In this document: positions 21,700-33,900 of the stretch, piece by piece | How the letters are laid out: the number at the start of each line of letters is the position of its first letter | Position numbering within the stretch: the first letter of the stretch is position 1 | DNA from: Druceiella hillmani | Lineage: Eukaryota > Arthropoda > Insecta > Lepidoptera > Hepialidae | Length of the DNA stretch: 64,000 bases | Assembly: GCA_039881145.1 (NCBI GenBank) | Contig: JAYKKI010000005.1 | Span: 29,369,501-29,433,500 of the forward strand | Reading direction: 5' to 3' | Position numbers and translations under genes: made by a program | The notes under the pieces: generated by a model | What the model was told of the DNA's origin: nothing | Databases searched by the model: none | The model's input: only the letters and a program-made list of their open reading frames with translations

Positions 21700-21960
21700 C
21701 GGCTTGTTAGATTGATTAGAAGAAGTCTAATTTTTTGGTCGAATGAACAATCGTTACCGAAATATGTTGGGTTGAATACAAGTAATACGGCCTTTGACTA
21801 CGCGGCGCACGGGGGGCACGAGTTCAATTCCCGGGCGCTCATCGAGGGAGGCTGGGCTGGTGTTCTGGTTGGTTGTAAAAGATTGTTCTCATAGAAATAA
21901 GTCCTCCATATGTATCAACCAAATACAATAAGGGACATTAATTAATAAGAGTCAAAATTT
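21700..21960 (+). mobile_element. SINE-like segment with a tRNA-type B box
   Basis: GGGGGGCACGAGTTCAATTC (21811-21830) followed by CCGGGCGCTC looks like the T-arm and 3' acceptor half of a tRNA; AGTTCAATTCC fits the RNA polymerase III B box. No good A box or complete cloverleaf can be drawn upstream, so this is not a tRNA gene. A GGCTGGGCTGGTGTTCTGGTTG body follows in two parts (21849-21872), then AT-rich tail. It would be transcribed by RNA polymerase III and mobilised by a LINE; which LINE is unknown. It lies between two LINE fragments and may have inserted there. Confidence 0.5.
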
Positions 21961-22164
21961 TCTTAAAGGGTTAATACAATTATGACAATCGACTGATTGG
22001 GCGGTAGTTGTTGAGGTGTGACTTAGTTCCTTTTTGAAGTGAAAACTTCTTTAGGTGCTTCTGCGCTCTATGCGCATCCGCGCACTTTTTTTAACCAATG
22101 AACGAAACTGATCCGTAAGCACGGATTGATGACGCAGAGCCGTCAAGTTCGAGTCGACCAGATA

Positions 22165-22310
22165 AACTACTTTTTCAGGTACATCAAACGCACAGGTGTA
22201 TCATGCAATATCAAATGAACTATTTTTGTAGGCGCACCAAGCGCAACATTTTAAAATTTCAAGTAAAATACTTTTTTCAGATGTACCAGGCGCATTATTT
22301 TATTAATATT
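22165..22310 (+). repeat. Small tandem triple repeat with a CA(A/G)GCGCA core
   Basis: Three diverged units of about 50-60 bp each carry ACTTTTTCAGGTACATCAAACGCA, split as ACTTTTTCAGG and CATCAAACGCA; ACTATTTTTGTAGG and CACCAAGCGCA; ACTTTTTTCAGATG and TACCAGGCGCA. A GC-richer lead-in (22050-22160: CTCTATGCGCATCCGCGCAC, GACGCAGAGCCG) precedes them. Confidence 0.55.
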
Positions 22311-22505
22311 TTATTTTAGTTTAATTTAATATAATACTCGAATGTTATTGCATACAATCAGTGTAATTATTCAAATGTGTATAGTTGGTGTTTAATATTT
22401 TACTTGGGAGTAGTTTAATATAATACGCACTTGTTACTGTATTTTAAAATAATAATAGCGTTGTTTCTGATTAGCCGAATTAATATCCATCATATAACAT
22501 CAATG

Positions 22506-22508
<3 letters not shown>

Positions 22509-22555
<47 letters not shown>

Positions 22556-22580
22556 TATATACATATATATATACATATTT
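22509..22580. repeat. (TA)n microsatellite with TACA interruptions
   Basis: A long TA run ends in repeated ACATATATATAT units, then leaves into AT-rich DNA just before the LINE fragment. Confidence 0.97.
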
Positions 22581-22620
22581 ATAAAGGTTCTTATTTCTTA
22601 TGAAATATTTTAACGAGAAG

Positions 22621-23340
22621 TTATGATATCGCTTCTCTACCTTTTTTAACTATTTCAATGATGATTCTATCGTCACCAGGCGTTTTCCCATTTGACGTTC
22701 TACGCAAAGTGGCAAATATCTCAGGTTTTTTCACATCCAGTATATCGTCGGATTCAACATTTGTTATTTTCCCACTCGCTGTATAGGACAGTTTAGTACT
22801 TTTACAACTATATAGTTGTAGCCAGTATTCTTCTAAGACTTTTAGGAGTTGTTTCTGTTTCGTAATTAAATTTCCTTCCTTATTGTAAAGTATCATAATT
22901 TTTTGAAAACCAGGTTCCAAAGCTTTCATAAATACATTAGGATTTTTGTTTCTCAATGATATTTTGTCACCGGTTTTTTACGGTATATTTGACTATTTGT
23001 TCATATGCCTCTTTATAAACTACCTTAAACGTTTATTAAGAGACACAGAAATAAAAAAGACGGTTTTTTATTTGTTTGATTAAAGGCCCTATTTGCTCCA
23101 ACCACTCCTTTTTCTTGCCTTATAATTTTTACCTTCGGCTATTATTTTTCAACCTTCTTAACTACTATAAAACGTAAACTACTTAGATGGTCGAGAAGTT
23201 CTTTCGTTTCAGATATATTTGTGTCGGTGGCTTTTAATTGATCTTTTGCTTCCTTGCGGTATGTTTCTCTGTTGTTATTTGAACTCTCGTGATAGGACTT
23301 AGTATTTTTCTGTTTCGTTGTTGTGTACCTTTTTGGTCTT
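22621..23340 (-). pseudogene. LINE linker region (between endonuclease and reverse transcriptase)
   Basis: The 111-codon minus frame (22956-22621) reads LYNKEGNLITKQKQLLKVLEEYWLQLY, here given as YNKEGNLIT, LLKVLEEYW and LQLYSC, then VESDDIL, EIFATLRRTSNGKTPGDDRI. This matches the LINE stretch D-x-x-G-x-x-x-x-x-x-E-I-x-x-x-W-x-x-Y-F-x-x-L-Y followed by the I-x-x-A-I-x-x-x-K-x-x-K-APG-x-D-G-I start of the reverse transcriptase. Upstream on the same strand, YKEAYEQIVKYT near 23010 and lysine-rich remnants to about 23340 fit the preceding basic linker. Order and strand fit the 20.8-21.3 kb piece, but about 1.3 kb of unrelated sequence lies between, where the fingers and palm should be. Confidence 0.75.
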
Positions 23341-23344
23341 ATAT

Positions 23345-24550
23345 TGATCTGGATAGTAATGCACTGATAAAAAGGTGATCACTTCCTGCATAAAAAACTA
23401 TCTAGTACAGTAAAACGCTAATTTTTAACTACATATTTACGATTGCTAAACATATAGTTTATCTTGTTTTTATTCGAGATAGATTCTATATTGTATTATT
23501 TTTAAAAATTCTTATTTTTAAATTTCAATTTAATATTTTAAATTCAGACCTTAATAAAGTATTTGTATTTATGAAGAATAGTTTTCAAATGAAGTTATAG
23601 ACACTTCAATGTACAAATATTTTGACACAAATATTTTGCTAGAAAGAATCGTAACGACACAGATTTTCATTGATTAGTTTATTTATTTTTATTTTTCGTT
23701 AGCCTTGCTTTTGTGATCTAGGTCATACAGATATTTTTTTTAAAATTTTCAGTTAATTTTCAAACAGTGGAAGGACGCTTTTGGTTCAGTATTTTGAAAG
23801 CGGAAAAGTAAAGTGTTTAAAGTTTTAAAATTGATCAGTTAGTATAATATAAAGTGTGGGTTCAATTACATAAAACTTTAATGGTCTTATTTACCCATTT
23901 GAACACATCAGATTGGAGTTTAATTATCACTTAACTTAGTTCATACGTGTGAAAAGAGCGGGTAAACTTGGTGTCTCCGCTGAAAATAGAATGTCATTAT
24001 AGATTTGCTGCTGTTAATTTATAAGGGCTTCGTTAATTATAAGGCTTGTCGCAATATTAATGAAGAGCAATTTATTTATTGTCGGATATCGTGTTTATTT
24101 GGTTTCATATTATATTGATACCGTAAATAAACTTAAATGATTGTATTAGAAAATGAAAAAAAATTGTAAATGTGGAAAACAATTTTTTATCAGCTTATTG
24201 GTTTTCTTCATTACAAAAAACTTAATGCCAATAAATAAATTGCAAAACTCTTATCCATTGTAAAATAAAAATATCATAATAGATAATAGTTTTGCAATTT
24301 ATATATATTACTATAAATCTAATGATTAGATTTCCATGCAAATGCCGAGATTAATTTGGAAAAAAATAAAGGATCGTGGACTACGAGAACAATCCTTTTA
24401 CTATCATGAAACCCGATTTATGACCATTCGCTTATTAAACTCAAAAAAATATACAATTTAAAAATTATATTTAAAATTGTGTGATATATGTAGACCTGTT
24501 AGTAAAAAACTAGTTTGAAGAATTAGAGTAAATATGGTTTTCTCATTGTA
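23345..24550. other. AT-rich DNA without recognisable content
   Basis: Nothing was identified. Confidence 0.5.
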
Positions 24551-24558
24551 CATGTATA

Positions 24559-24655
24559 TATACATTATATTCTGACGTACATATACACGTACTATACATA
24601 TACGTCTGACGTACTATACGTATACATTATATTTTGATGTACGTCAAAATTAAAG
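24559..24655 (+). repeat. Short tandem duplication with TACGTC palindromic words
   Basis: TATACATTATATTCTGACGTAC (24559-24580; ends GACGTAC) recurs as TATACATTATATTTTGATGTAC from 24621, a 62-bp period. The spacer holds further CGTACTATAC and CTGACGTACTATACG words. Confidence 0.7.
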
Positions 24656-25860
24656 TCTTGATTTTCGCAATAATTTGTCAAATATTTCTACAAAACTCCC
24701 CTTCGTTCTCGGCAACTGTTTAAGTGAATCTTCTTACCCCTTCGCTATGCTCTCTGTAGTTTTTACCATTTTTTTTAAATTCTTGCTTTTTTCTTACATA
24801 TATTTAGTCAATAAACAATAAAAACAAATGGAATGTCCGCAATTTCAGTTTTACATATTATTTATCGCATTTGTTGCTTCGAGATAACGCAAGCTACAAA
24901 TTTGTATACGTTTAATCTTTTGCAATATGACTGACACACCAATTTGGGCTCAATATTCTATTAGTAATCTAATCAAAATATATTTAACTGTAGTTTATTT
25001 TGTAAATAGTTCTTTATGAATATCAATACGATGACATGAACAAAAAATTTAAATATTTATTATGAAGTCAAAATAGTAAATTTCCCTGAAATTATTTACA
25101 ACCCTTGTGTTTCTTACTCCTAAACCTGACACTAATGGAAGAGTGGTGCCTTCATAACCACTAAGAGGCCAGTCCACGTACTTATTTTTCCAACTTTTTT
25201 TACTTAACACGCAAATTTATTGTATTACTTTTGTATTTTGTATTAATATATTACTAAATATTATTCTTATAAAAAATATTAAGATAAGTTTAATACTGTA
25301 ACCCTCTTACAGGATTCCGAATGAATTAGCAGTTTCTGAGTATTTATTGTAAGAAGTTTTATCACCGAATCTGACTTAACGAGCATCTTTATCGTATGAT
25401 TAACTAAGAGTAATAAAATAAGACACGTCTATACTTTATAAGCTCCAACAATTTTCAACTTAGTTCACCTCATATTTTTCACATTTACTATCTACCCTCT
25501 CTTAATGAATATTAAGGAAGTGACTATTGCTCTTGTCAACTTTTCTAATCATATTACATTTTTTATTCATTCTCTCCTATAAAAAGAGATCCGCTCATTT
25601 CTTCATTTCTCATTTATAATGACGCTTTCACAGGTGCTCTAATTTATATCTAAATATTAAACTGGAGATAAAAATTTATATGCTGGATGACCCTCTACGT
25701 TTAATATAAAGTTTATTTAAATTTGATTCTATTTCTTAAACCTTAAACGCAGCATAATCTCCTTTGCTATTTTTTTTCATATATCATATATCGTACAGAA
25801 ATACACACTGCATCTGTATGTTGATTTCTTCAGTAACATTGCGATGTAAGTATATAGGAT
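24656..25860. other. AT-rich DNA without recognisable content
   Basis: Nothing was identified. Confidence 0.5.
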
Positions 25861-25869
25861 TCATCTGCT

Positions 25870-26165
25870 GTACCGCAGAGTACGACGACGGGAGTGGTGC
25901 TTCTGGCAGTCACGGCTAATAGCCGTCCGGTCACGTTCATCGTCATTATTGGCTACGGGTGCATTGCCGGTATTCGCTTACTCGTACGCGCTCACAACTG
26001 TGTACACCGCTCACAACCGCTGACAAAGCAAATACTAGAAGAGCGCTTTTAGAGGTTCGGTTACAGAGCGCAATATAAGTGGAGCAGGAGGTGCGAGCTG
26101 TACGACCGACGGGTTCCCAGCCGGAAGCGGAGGTCTTCGGTGTATCACGCAGAGAAGATGAATTT
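25870..26165. promoter_or_regulatory. CpG-rich island with TATA-like box, promoter or LTR candidate
   Basis: In about 280 bp I count more than twenty CpG dinucleotides, in a neighbourhood where they are rare. AATATAAG (about 26072-26079) would make a TATA box on the plus strand, followed by a GC-rich leader (GCGAGCTGTACGACCGACGG, GCCGGAAGCGGAGG) and ATG at 26157 that opens only four codons. The minus-strand frame 26230-25946 (94 codons) is rich in Ser, Thr, Arg and Val and has no family match. It is either the promoter and 5' exon of an unseen gene or the leader or LTR of a retroelement; nothing downstream decides. Confidence 0.35.
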
Positions 26166-26239
26166 ATATTGACAAGTGTTTTGCGGATATTCCGCAATAT
26201 GATATAGAAAAATTTACCTGACAGCTGCACTCCCTTTAA

Positions 26240-28390
26240 TAAGTTTTACAATTCCTCAAGCTTAAATAGTATTCTAATTAAAGCAGATCGGATATCTTGT
26301 TTTTTTACCGGAATTTTCTAAACATATCAGAGATCTTTTAAATCTCAGTATAACACTGCGAATTTTTAAAGATAAGAATTCAAATGAAAAATGGAATTGT
26401 GGTAAACGCAAGGAACCATTGCCATGAAATAAAAAAACAATCGACCAGCTTGATGTTTTATTACATTATATATGAAATAAAAACAAAAAGTTACCATTAT
26501 AGCCTGGTTAAACAAAAATTGCAAAAACTTGAGTAAAATGTAGAAATTGTTGAAGAATGATTATTCCAGAGGTGATGCAAATGTTTTAGAAACTAACGTT
26601 TTACAGTTGTTTAAAAAAATATAGAGATATGCATTTTCTACTGCATTTTAAGAGATTTATTCAATGCTACATAAAGCAAAATTTGTAATCGCCTCCAAGT
26701 TTGATATATAACGAGTACCTCAAAAAAGGTTAAAAATTTTTTTTTTATTTTTAAACATGTATGTACTTAAACTACGTTTTACTGTAAACTTTCATTATAA
26801 CCTGTCTTAAACTGAAATAGTTATGATGCTATGATTCAAACGCCTGAAAAAAATGGACTTGACAAATTTATAAGGATTACGATTTTACAACTAGGCCACA
26901 GAACTATAAAAAATAAACTATCACTTAAAAGACCCTTTAAAAAAATCAATAGAGACGATTTATCTTGATCTTAGTCATGTAGATATTTTCACAATTTGTA
27001 AGTATCTATGACTTTTGAAACAAAAATTCCGTTTTCTAATTGTAAGTAATAATTTGGAATAAATATTGATTGGTAAAAATTTAGGAACATCTACCCGAGA
27101 TCAGTAGCAGGAATGGTGAGGAGAGAAGAATTTTATACTTTATTCGATAAAAATAAATGTACTGTGCTTAATAAAATGGATTAAACACACATCACACATA
27201 ACACAAATTTAGAATAAAAAAAAATGAAGCCGAAAAACGTTAATCTGAAACAAATAAAAATAATTGCAAGTACAAATACGGATTTATATTAAGAAATGAC
27301 CTAAAACTTGAAATGACCAGGTTAGGTTGCTTAATAAATAAAGTGGCAATGTCGCATTTTGGTTGACATGCTTACATAACTAGCGATATTGTTTTATTTA
27401 AATACATTCTGTGATGTACTTTAGTGAATAACAGTATCAAAATTTCCAATATTAATTTCCTGCAAAAGTTTATATCTCCGTGGTGGGAAAATAGTACCAT
27501 TGGGATGGTGAAATTACCCCCTATTTCACCCCACCCCTGATTTACGTAGTCCGTTTCTAAACTCAACTTTTTTCGTTATATCAGAGAATAACTATTGTCA
27601 TATTCGAACCAGTACATTTATTAGACGATAATGTATTTATAAATAATATATTCTGACATCAAACCGAAATATAACATTTCATTACATTATGGAATCTGGT
27701 TTTCGAAATATTTTTCTTTTAAAAGTTTTCTCCAACTACTCTTAAAAAACTCTGCTATTCTTAGTTTAAAGTGATATGCATAAACAATTATTTAATTTCA
27801 AGTTTTTTAAGAACTATCAGATAGTAGCAATTTTAATGTAAGTTCTAGTGTCTTGTTTTTCCAAATATCGATTAACTCTATTTAATTATCATATGGAAAA
27901 CTAGGATATTTTAATATAGAATTACGTATTTTATCACCTAAAATATCAATAACATTATTTTTTATTATAAAATAAATCATAAAGAAATATAATAACATTA
28001 ATATTCATTTTAGCTTTGACAGTGTTGGGTCAGGATAAAATTTATACAACAAAAGCATCAAGAAAGGATTGTTAACCTCATGATTGGTAACTAAAATGAA
28101 ATTTATAACCACTCATCAAATTATTTATCATCTTTATATTATAATTTGATAATTTGAGGACTTATTGTAAAATGGCCTAATTACGTGTTATAATTTATTT
28201 GTGGTAATATATTTTAGGTGGATTAGTAGTATTAATGTTTGAGTAGCTTGACTGAAATAATTTACTATTTGGCGAATGGCAGCTTCGTATGAAGAGAAGA
28301 TACTAAATTTTTATAATACGTTTTCAATATTAATAATCGAACCTTAAAATAACGTAGATTAAATATATGTAACAATTATACAAACAGATG
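26240..28390. other. AT-rich DNA without a recognisable gene
   Basis: The frame at 27372-27566 (minus) includes a CCCCCTATTTCACCCCACCCC stretch (27518-27537) of a type common in insect intergenic repeats, but shows no protein family. Confidence 0.5.
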
Positions 28391-28393
28391 AAT

Positions 28394-28394
28394 T

Positions 28395-28452
<58 letters not shown>

Positions 28453-28456
28453 ATAT
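28394..28456. repeat. (TA)n microsatellite
   Basis: TA units with one TACA interruption near the start. Confidence 0.97.
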
Positions 28457-28459
28457 TAA

Positions 28460-29365
28460 ATATATTTTAGAGTCAGAAATGTTTTCTTGCTGCAGTTTAT
28501 CTGAAATAACCAACTTTATCAAGAATATTAACGAATGTCTATATAAGCGAATGAGCATAGATGAAAATTTTTAAGTAATTAATAAAATTATATGAAAACC
28601 GTTTTTGTTTTAATATTAACTAGGTACATAACGTTTTAACAATTTATAAAAACGGATCAGAATTACTTACCACGTATTTTTTTGAATTTTAAATAAATAC
28701 TTGAAATACTAATATGAGACGACTTCGGTATAATGAAATACGGAAACGAAATATTTAAAAGATAGATATGATAAAGTTTGTGTTTGCAATGATAATACTC
28801 ACCAAATGTTCTAAATAAAAGAAGAGTTGGAGAAAATCATTTTACGACTATGTGCAAGTAAAATACAAATACCGCGTCCATTTCAGATATATAAAGCGCA
28901 AATTAGATAATATTTAAAGGAGTTAAAAAACCGACAAAAAATGTTTAAAAAATCTGATATTACTTAAATATTTTATCTTTTAACTGATGAAATGATTTTT
29001 ATATCAAGCAGACCAAAATACGATCTTCCATCTTTATAGTTTGAGTCATAATCATTTTTAATATATAAATACAAAATTCATAAAATTTATAATTACAAGA
29101 ATTATATTAGAGTAATCCAAAACCACCAAAAGAAACACGAAAAGATATCTTTGGATGAGTCCACAGTCTTGTTCTTATTGGGTAAAAACAAAGAATGAAC
29201 GCGTTTTGCGTAGGCTTAAATATATTAAACAACTTATGACCTCGTACTTAAACTGCATCTGGGCGAGATCAATATACCCATATCCAACTTCAAAACCATC
29301 CCGCAGAATTTGATTTTCATCAAAATATTTTCTCTGTCAGCAAAACTCCCACCATCAAAACATTG
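28460..29365. other. AT-rich DNA; LINE 5' part may begin near its end
   Basis: No motif was recognised until about 29370. Composition rises from about 29150, which may be eroded LINE sequence. Confidence 0.4.
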
Positions 29366-29369
29366 GCCA

Positions 29370-30905
29370 TTAAAAATTCTAAGGGCAAGGTAATCACTAA
29401 AATAAGCCATATTTCAGAAACACGGAAAGATTGACGTCAATCGCTATTCCAGGATACACAGAGGCAGAATTCGGAAAAGAATAGAGCCATTCATTCTGAA
29501 AAATTAAGTTACAGCTGCAATTAAACATCTTAAAATGGGAAAAGTCACGGGAATAGATGCTACCACGAGAGAGACCTTCAAAGCTTCAGGAAAGTACGGC
29601 ATTTAAATCTTTCACACGCTATGTACGGCTACCAGCCGATGGAAGTATGTACGGTAGCCGACGGAATGGGCTAATTAAATGTTTTTCAGCTAACGAAAAC
29701 ATTTCTACCAAGACATGCAGTACTTACCACCTTATTGCCTTAATTTCTCATGCAAGCAAAATCTTACTACATATATTAAACAAGCGTATACCTTAAACTT
29801 TTTATCTAGAATGATTGCACCTGAATAGGTAAGTTTCGTGATGGGAAAAGGCACTCGCGAACAAATCTTATTAGTATGCTGGATTACTGAGAAATCTCGG
29901 GAATTTACCCGACACACCTATCATTGCTTTGTTGACATTTTCAAAGTATTTCTTTCTGTACAATGGCCAAAACCTAATTGGATATATTTTCGAATCACCC
30001 ACAACTCCAGCACAAGTGTTCATCAAGGAGGTAGTATAATTTCGCCGCTCTTATTTAACATCTATATGGAGCTTATAATGAGAACTTTTCTCCATAATGA
30101 GCGAAGTAACGAGTTGTGACACAAACATTTCGAATCTCCGAATTCTAACTAACCGAATTCCACCTTAAATTCGGGTTGAAAATTAATCGCAATAATACGA
30201 AGATTATGATGATTGACAATAATAACTTCCCGAAGTCGCACAATTGGTAAATCACAAGAAGGTTCAATCATGTTTATTTAGGCGCATTAATTTCTAATAA
30301 TGGCGGATGTACTAACAAAATCAAAAGGCGTATGACGATTACTAACTCGATTATGGACAAACTGAGAAAGGTATGGAAGGACAGTAACATCTCAAAAGCA
30401 ACGAAAATCTAATTCATTCGAGCATTAAAGCTACCCATATTCAACTGTGCCGCGGAGATGTAGACTCTATATGCAGGCAAGGAAGAAAACGAAAGTTGTC
30501 CTGAAAACGTGGTGTTGGAGAAGAATGTTTAGAGAAGAATCGTGGAATGAGTTCCGCCCTAATACATATATATTTAAAAAAACTCTGTGTCGGGCAGCGC
30601 TTTTCAAATATTATACAAACGCATGTAATGACATTCTTCTAAATGTGTTATGATAATATTGGATGCCTATGATAATATTGGAGGCCTAGCGGTATAGGGA
30701 AAAATGGAAGCCACCAGATCCGTGTGAAAGAAAACCGATGAGATGGATAGACCAGGTCGATCATGGATATTTTCTTATACGAGTGCATCCAGATAACAGT
30801 TGATAGAAAGAGATGCCGATATATTCTGTGGCACATAACTACTTTGCAAAACACTTGACACGATGACCACGACCCTATAGCAGGAATGTAACGACTAAGA
30901 AGAAT
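29370..30905 (+). pseudogene. LINE reverse transcriptase, decayed, with C-terminus
   Basis: The blocks run in order: AIKHLKMGKVTGIDA near 29520-29555 (family K-x-x-K-APG-x-D); YHLIALISHASKILLHILNKRI near 29722-29793, shown here as LIALISHASKILL and HILNKR (family YR-x-ISL-x-x-x-x-K-x-LE-x-I-x-x-R); APE..VMGKGTREQIL (family GFR-x-GRGT-x-DQI); FVDIFKVFLSVQWPK (family FID-x-x-KAFD-x-V-x-W); STSVHQGGSIISPLLFNIY (family GVRQG-x-x-LSPLLFNIY) to 30090; then the downstream LGALISNNGGCTNEIKRR and LRKVWKDSNISKATK near 30280-30400, and TWCWRRMFR near 30510. The end reads HDDHDP near 30865 before a stop and an AAGAAGAATAATTAAAA tail. The catalytic FADD box between 30118 and 30180 is deleted. First Asp of FVDIFKVFL is kept. 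Confidence 0.87.
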
Positions 30906-30909
30906 AATT

Positions 30910-33900
30910 AAAATGTTCCAAAAGATGAGAGTTAAATTCGAGTTAGATAATAATTAATAAGGGCTAGTGTGTAGTTATAATTTACTTAGAATAACTAGTG
31001 CTATTAACTTTTAACAGTATAGGCTTTGCTTTTTCTAAATAAAGTAGTAAATATTTTAATAAATTTTAAATTCCTCACTTTTGGTGTTCTAAAACTTTGT
31101 CTATTGAAAAACATGTAAAAGATGATAAATATCTGGCCTATTAGGAATCTACTTAATACCAATTTATCTACCTATATGTTTAGAATGCCACTTTCTTCAT
31201 TATTCACTGTTTAAGGATGTAATAATATTATTTTTAATTAAATCTGATCGGATTTCGACATATTTACGTACTAATACCCGAATAAGTAACTTAAGAGTAC
31301 TATGTGCGTTAATAGGCTTTAAAAAAATAACAAAATTAAAGTTTGATATTGAATAGTTCGTCATATAAATTCAGGTTTATTATAATGTTACTGTAGTAGG
31401 TCATTTAATTAACATTTGACGGCGTTTTAAAGTGATCAGTATTGTTCATAACAAAACCAATACCTTCAAAGTGCTCAAAACGAGATAGGAGCGATTAAAA
31501 TTCGTTTTGATACTAAATAACTGCGAAGACTAAACAATATTATACAGTTATTTCCTGGCATGCATGTGAGTAAAAGTGAAAATGATGACGAAAGATTTCA
31601 GCCTAAAAAAGTTTTGAATATAGATTCCTGAGGAACGTCTCTCATTTCTTTGTTTTATTTTACCCCTATCAAAGATATGTTAGGCCGTAAGATAACGTAG
31701 TGAAAAATAATATTGCTATTTATAAACATCGTAGCACGAAATACATACGACGTGTATATGAATATTTAAATTTTACATGAATTTAAATTTTTGTGTAATC
31801 ATCGTGTGTAATAATTTTGGAACTTTGAACATCCAGAGGTACGTAAATAACCTGTAACACTTAGACAGGTCCTGGGTTTTTCTTTACATACTATCAAATT
31901 ACAACGAAATACGCAAAACATGACAGTGCCTTAAATACTTATGGTAAAATAGTGGCTACAACATATTCAATAAGTACACTTTCAGATAAACTACAATATT
32001 TACTTTTAGTCAAGGAGATCGTAAAACTCACCCTATCCAAACCATCTACTAAATTAAATGAACAATAGCAATGGTCTCGTTTTCGTCGGCTGCGAATTGT
32101 ATATCATTATCAATTGCTGACTTTGTACGAGAACATATATTGATGAATTAAAAAACGGCTCGCACATAATTGGGGATATTACCGATAAAATTGCTCATTG
32201 GTAAAAATGATTTAATATCAGTTATTAAATGATTTTTACCAATTTTAGCACTATTTTTAAAGTAAATAGGGTTAACTATTAAAGGTTTCTTTATAATTTT
32301 AAGGTACATAGTTGAAAGAATGACAAATTAATTATTCTGACAAGTGAACGATAATGTTAGTTTCAGCATCTAAGCATATATAGTTTCGTTTACAATTACA
32401 GCTTCGGTTTTTTAGAATGTAATATAATTTATTTTTTGGATGGATAGTGTCTCTGTCCATTCGAAAAATAAACAGAACATTTATTAAAATTCATATTATA
32501 AGTGGTAATTTTAGCAGTCGTTTCCTAGAGCACATCCAAATATTTCATAAAATTAATAGAACTATCTGTAAACAATCTCTTAATTGTAATAAATATAATG
32601 TTCATTTCCAGATGTACTTATTGTTACTCAATCAAATTTGTTTCATATTGGATTATTGTGCATTTTAAATTTTTTGGATTCATTCAATCTAAGACTATAA
32701 GTTTGATCTAAGGTTAATAAAAATCTACAACTATCATTCATCACCCAGGTTAAGCTGGCTTAGAGCTGTCCATATATTTGTATTTTTACTGATGACCTCA
32801 AATATTAACGTTGCATTTTTTGCTGTATGTTAACTGATTAACACGAATGCTCAAAATAAAATTCAACTTTACTACTATTTACACAATTGTGAAATAATTT
32901 TGTGAAGTATTGACTGAATTAGGAACTGAATATAACATGATTACTACAAAAGTATTAAAGTAAACTTTAATTATCAGAGAATTAAATATTATTACTGTTC
33001 AAATAGCTCCAAAATGCACTAAGTATTTTTGCATGATTTCAATTAACGTCTCTCACTAAACGACAATTTTTAAGAAATACCAGACAATAATCACAGAACA
33101 GTAAAATTTCAGCAATTCTGTTTAGGAGGAAGCGAAAAAGACTTCTGCGTTCCCTATTTGGAACTATACCAGCAGCAAGGAAAGAGCTTGTCACAGTTAC
33201 GCTGCAAGTCTCCCGGGCAGGGAATTGTGGAAAATTTGACTACAAAAATGGCGACGAAAGCTAGAATATAGTGACTAATTGATTCGGAAGACATAGTTCT
33301 CTCCGGAGCTTTTTCTTATTGCGTCGAATTTGTGATTTTAATTTATAAGAGTGCTAGTGCTAGAGAAGTTGTTTGTCAATTTTGGGACTGCTGTTCAATT
33401 CATATGGATGAGTACGTTTGTTTTGAAAATTGTGTAGATATTTTTCCCAATTGTTAAATGTAAAATAGCCAATTAAAAAAGTATTTTTGCTAAACGCTAA
33501 AAGGGTGCCTTTTTCTTTCTCTTGATGTATATATTTTATACCAAAATCAAGAAAATTAAATAACGCACGTAGATTTCTCATGTTTTTAAGGAACGCTCAA
33601 TTCACTTGAAACATATTTTCAAACATAGTTCCTACATCACTGAAACAAGTAAATATAATTAAATTAGCAGTTTAATATTATTGCTAGCATATTTCTAAGC
33701 TGTAACACTTAACTTAAACATTTTAACATAGAGATAAAATGTAGAAAAAAATATTGATTCGAGACTAGTAAATAAAATTTTTTACCAAAAATTTTAATCT
33801 ATTTAAAATAGGAAAAAAAATTAAAAAACACGCTTCTATGAACTAAAAAATAAAAAAGATGCTTTATTTTTGTCATGAGCAAAAGAATGTCTCACAACTC

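Noticed and set aside
21784..21850. Possible tRNA gene
   Set aside because: Only the T-arm/B-box half is present; no D-arm, anticodon arm or paired acceptor stem can be drawn, so SINE-like is the better call.
27500..27545. CACCCC-rich stretch as a G-quadruplex candidate
   Set aside because: Only two good C-runs of four or more; too few for a four-tract quadruplex on the complementary strand.
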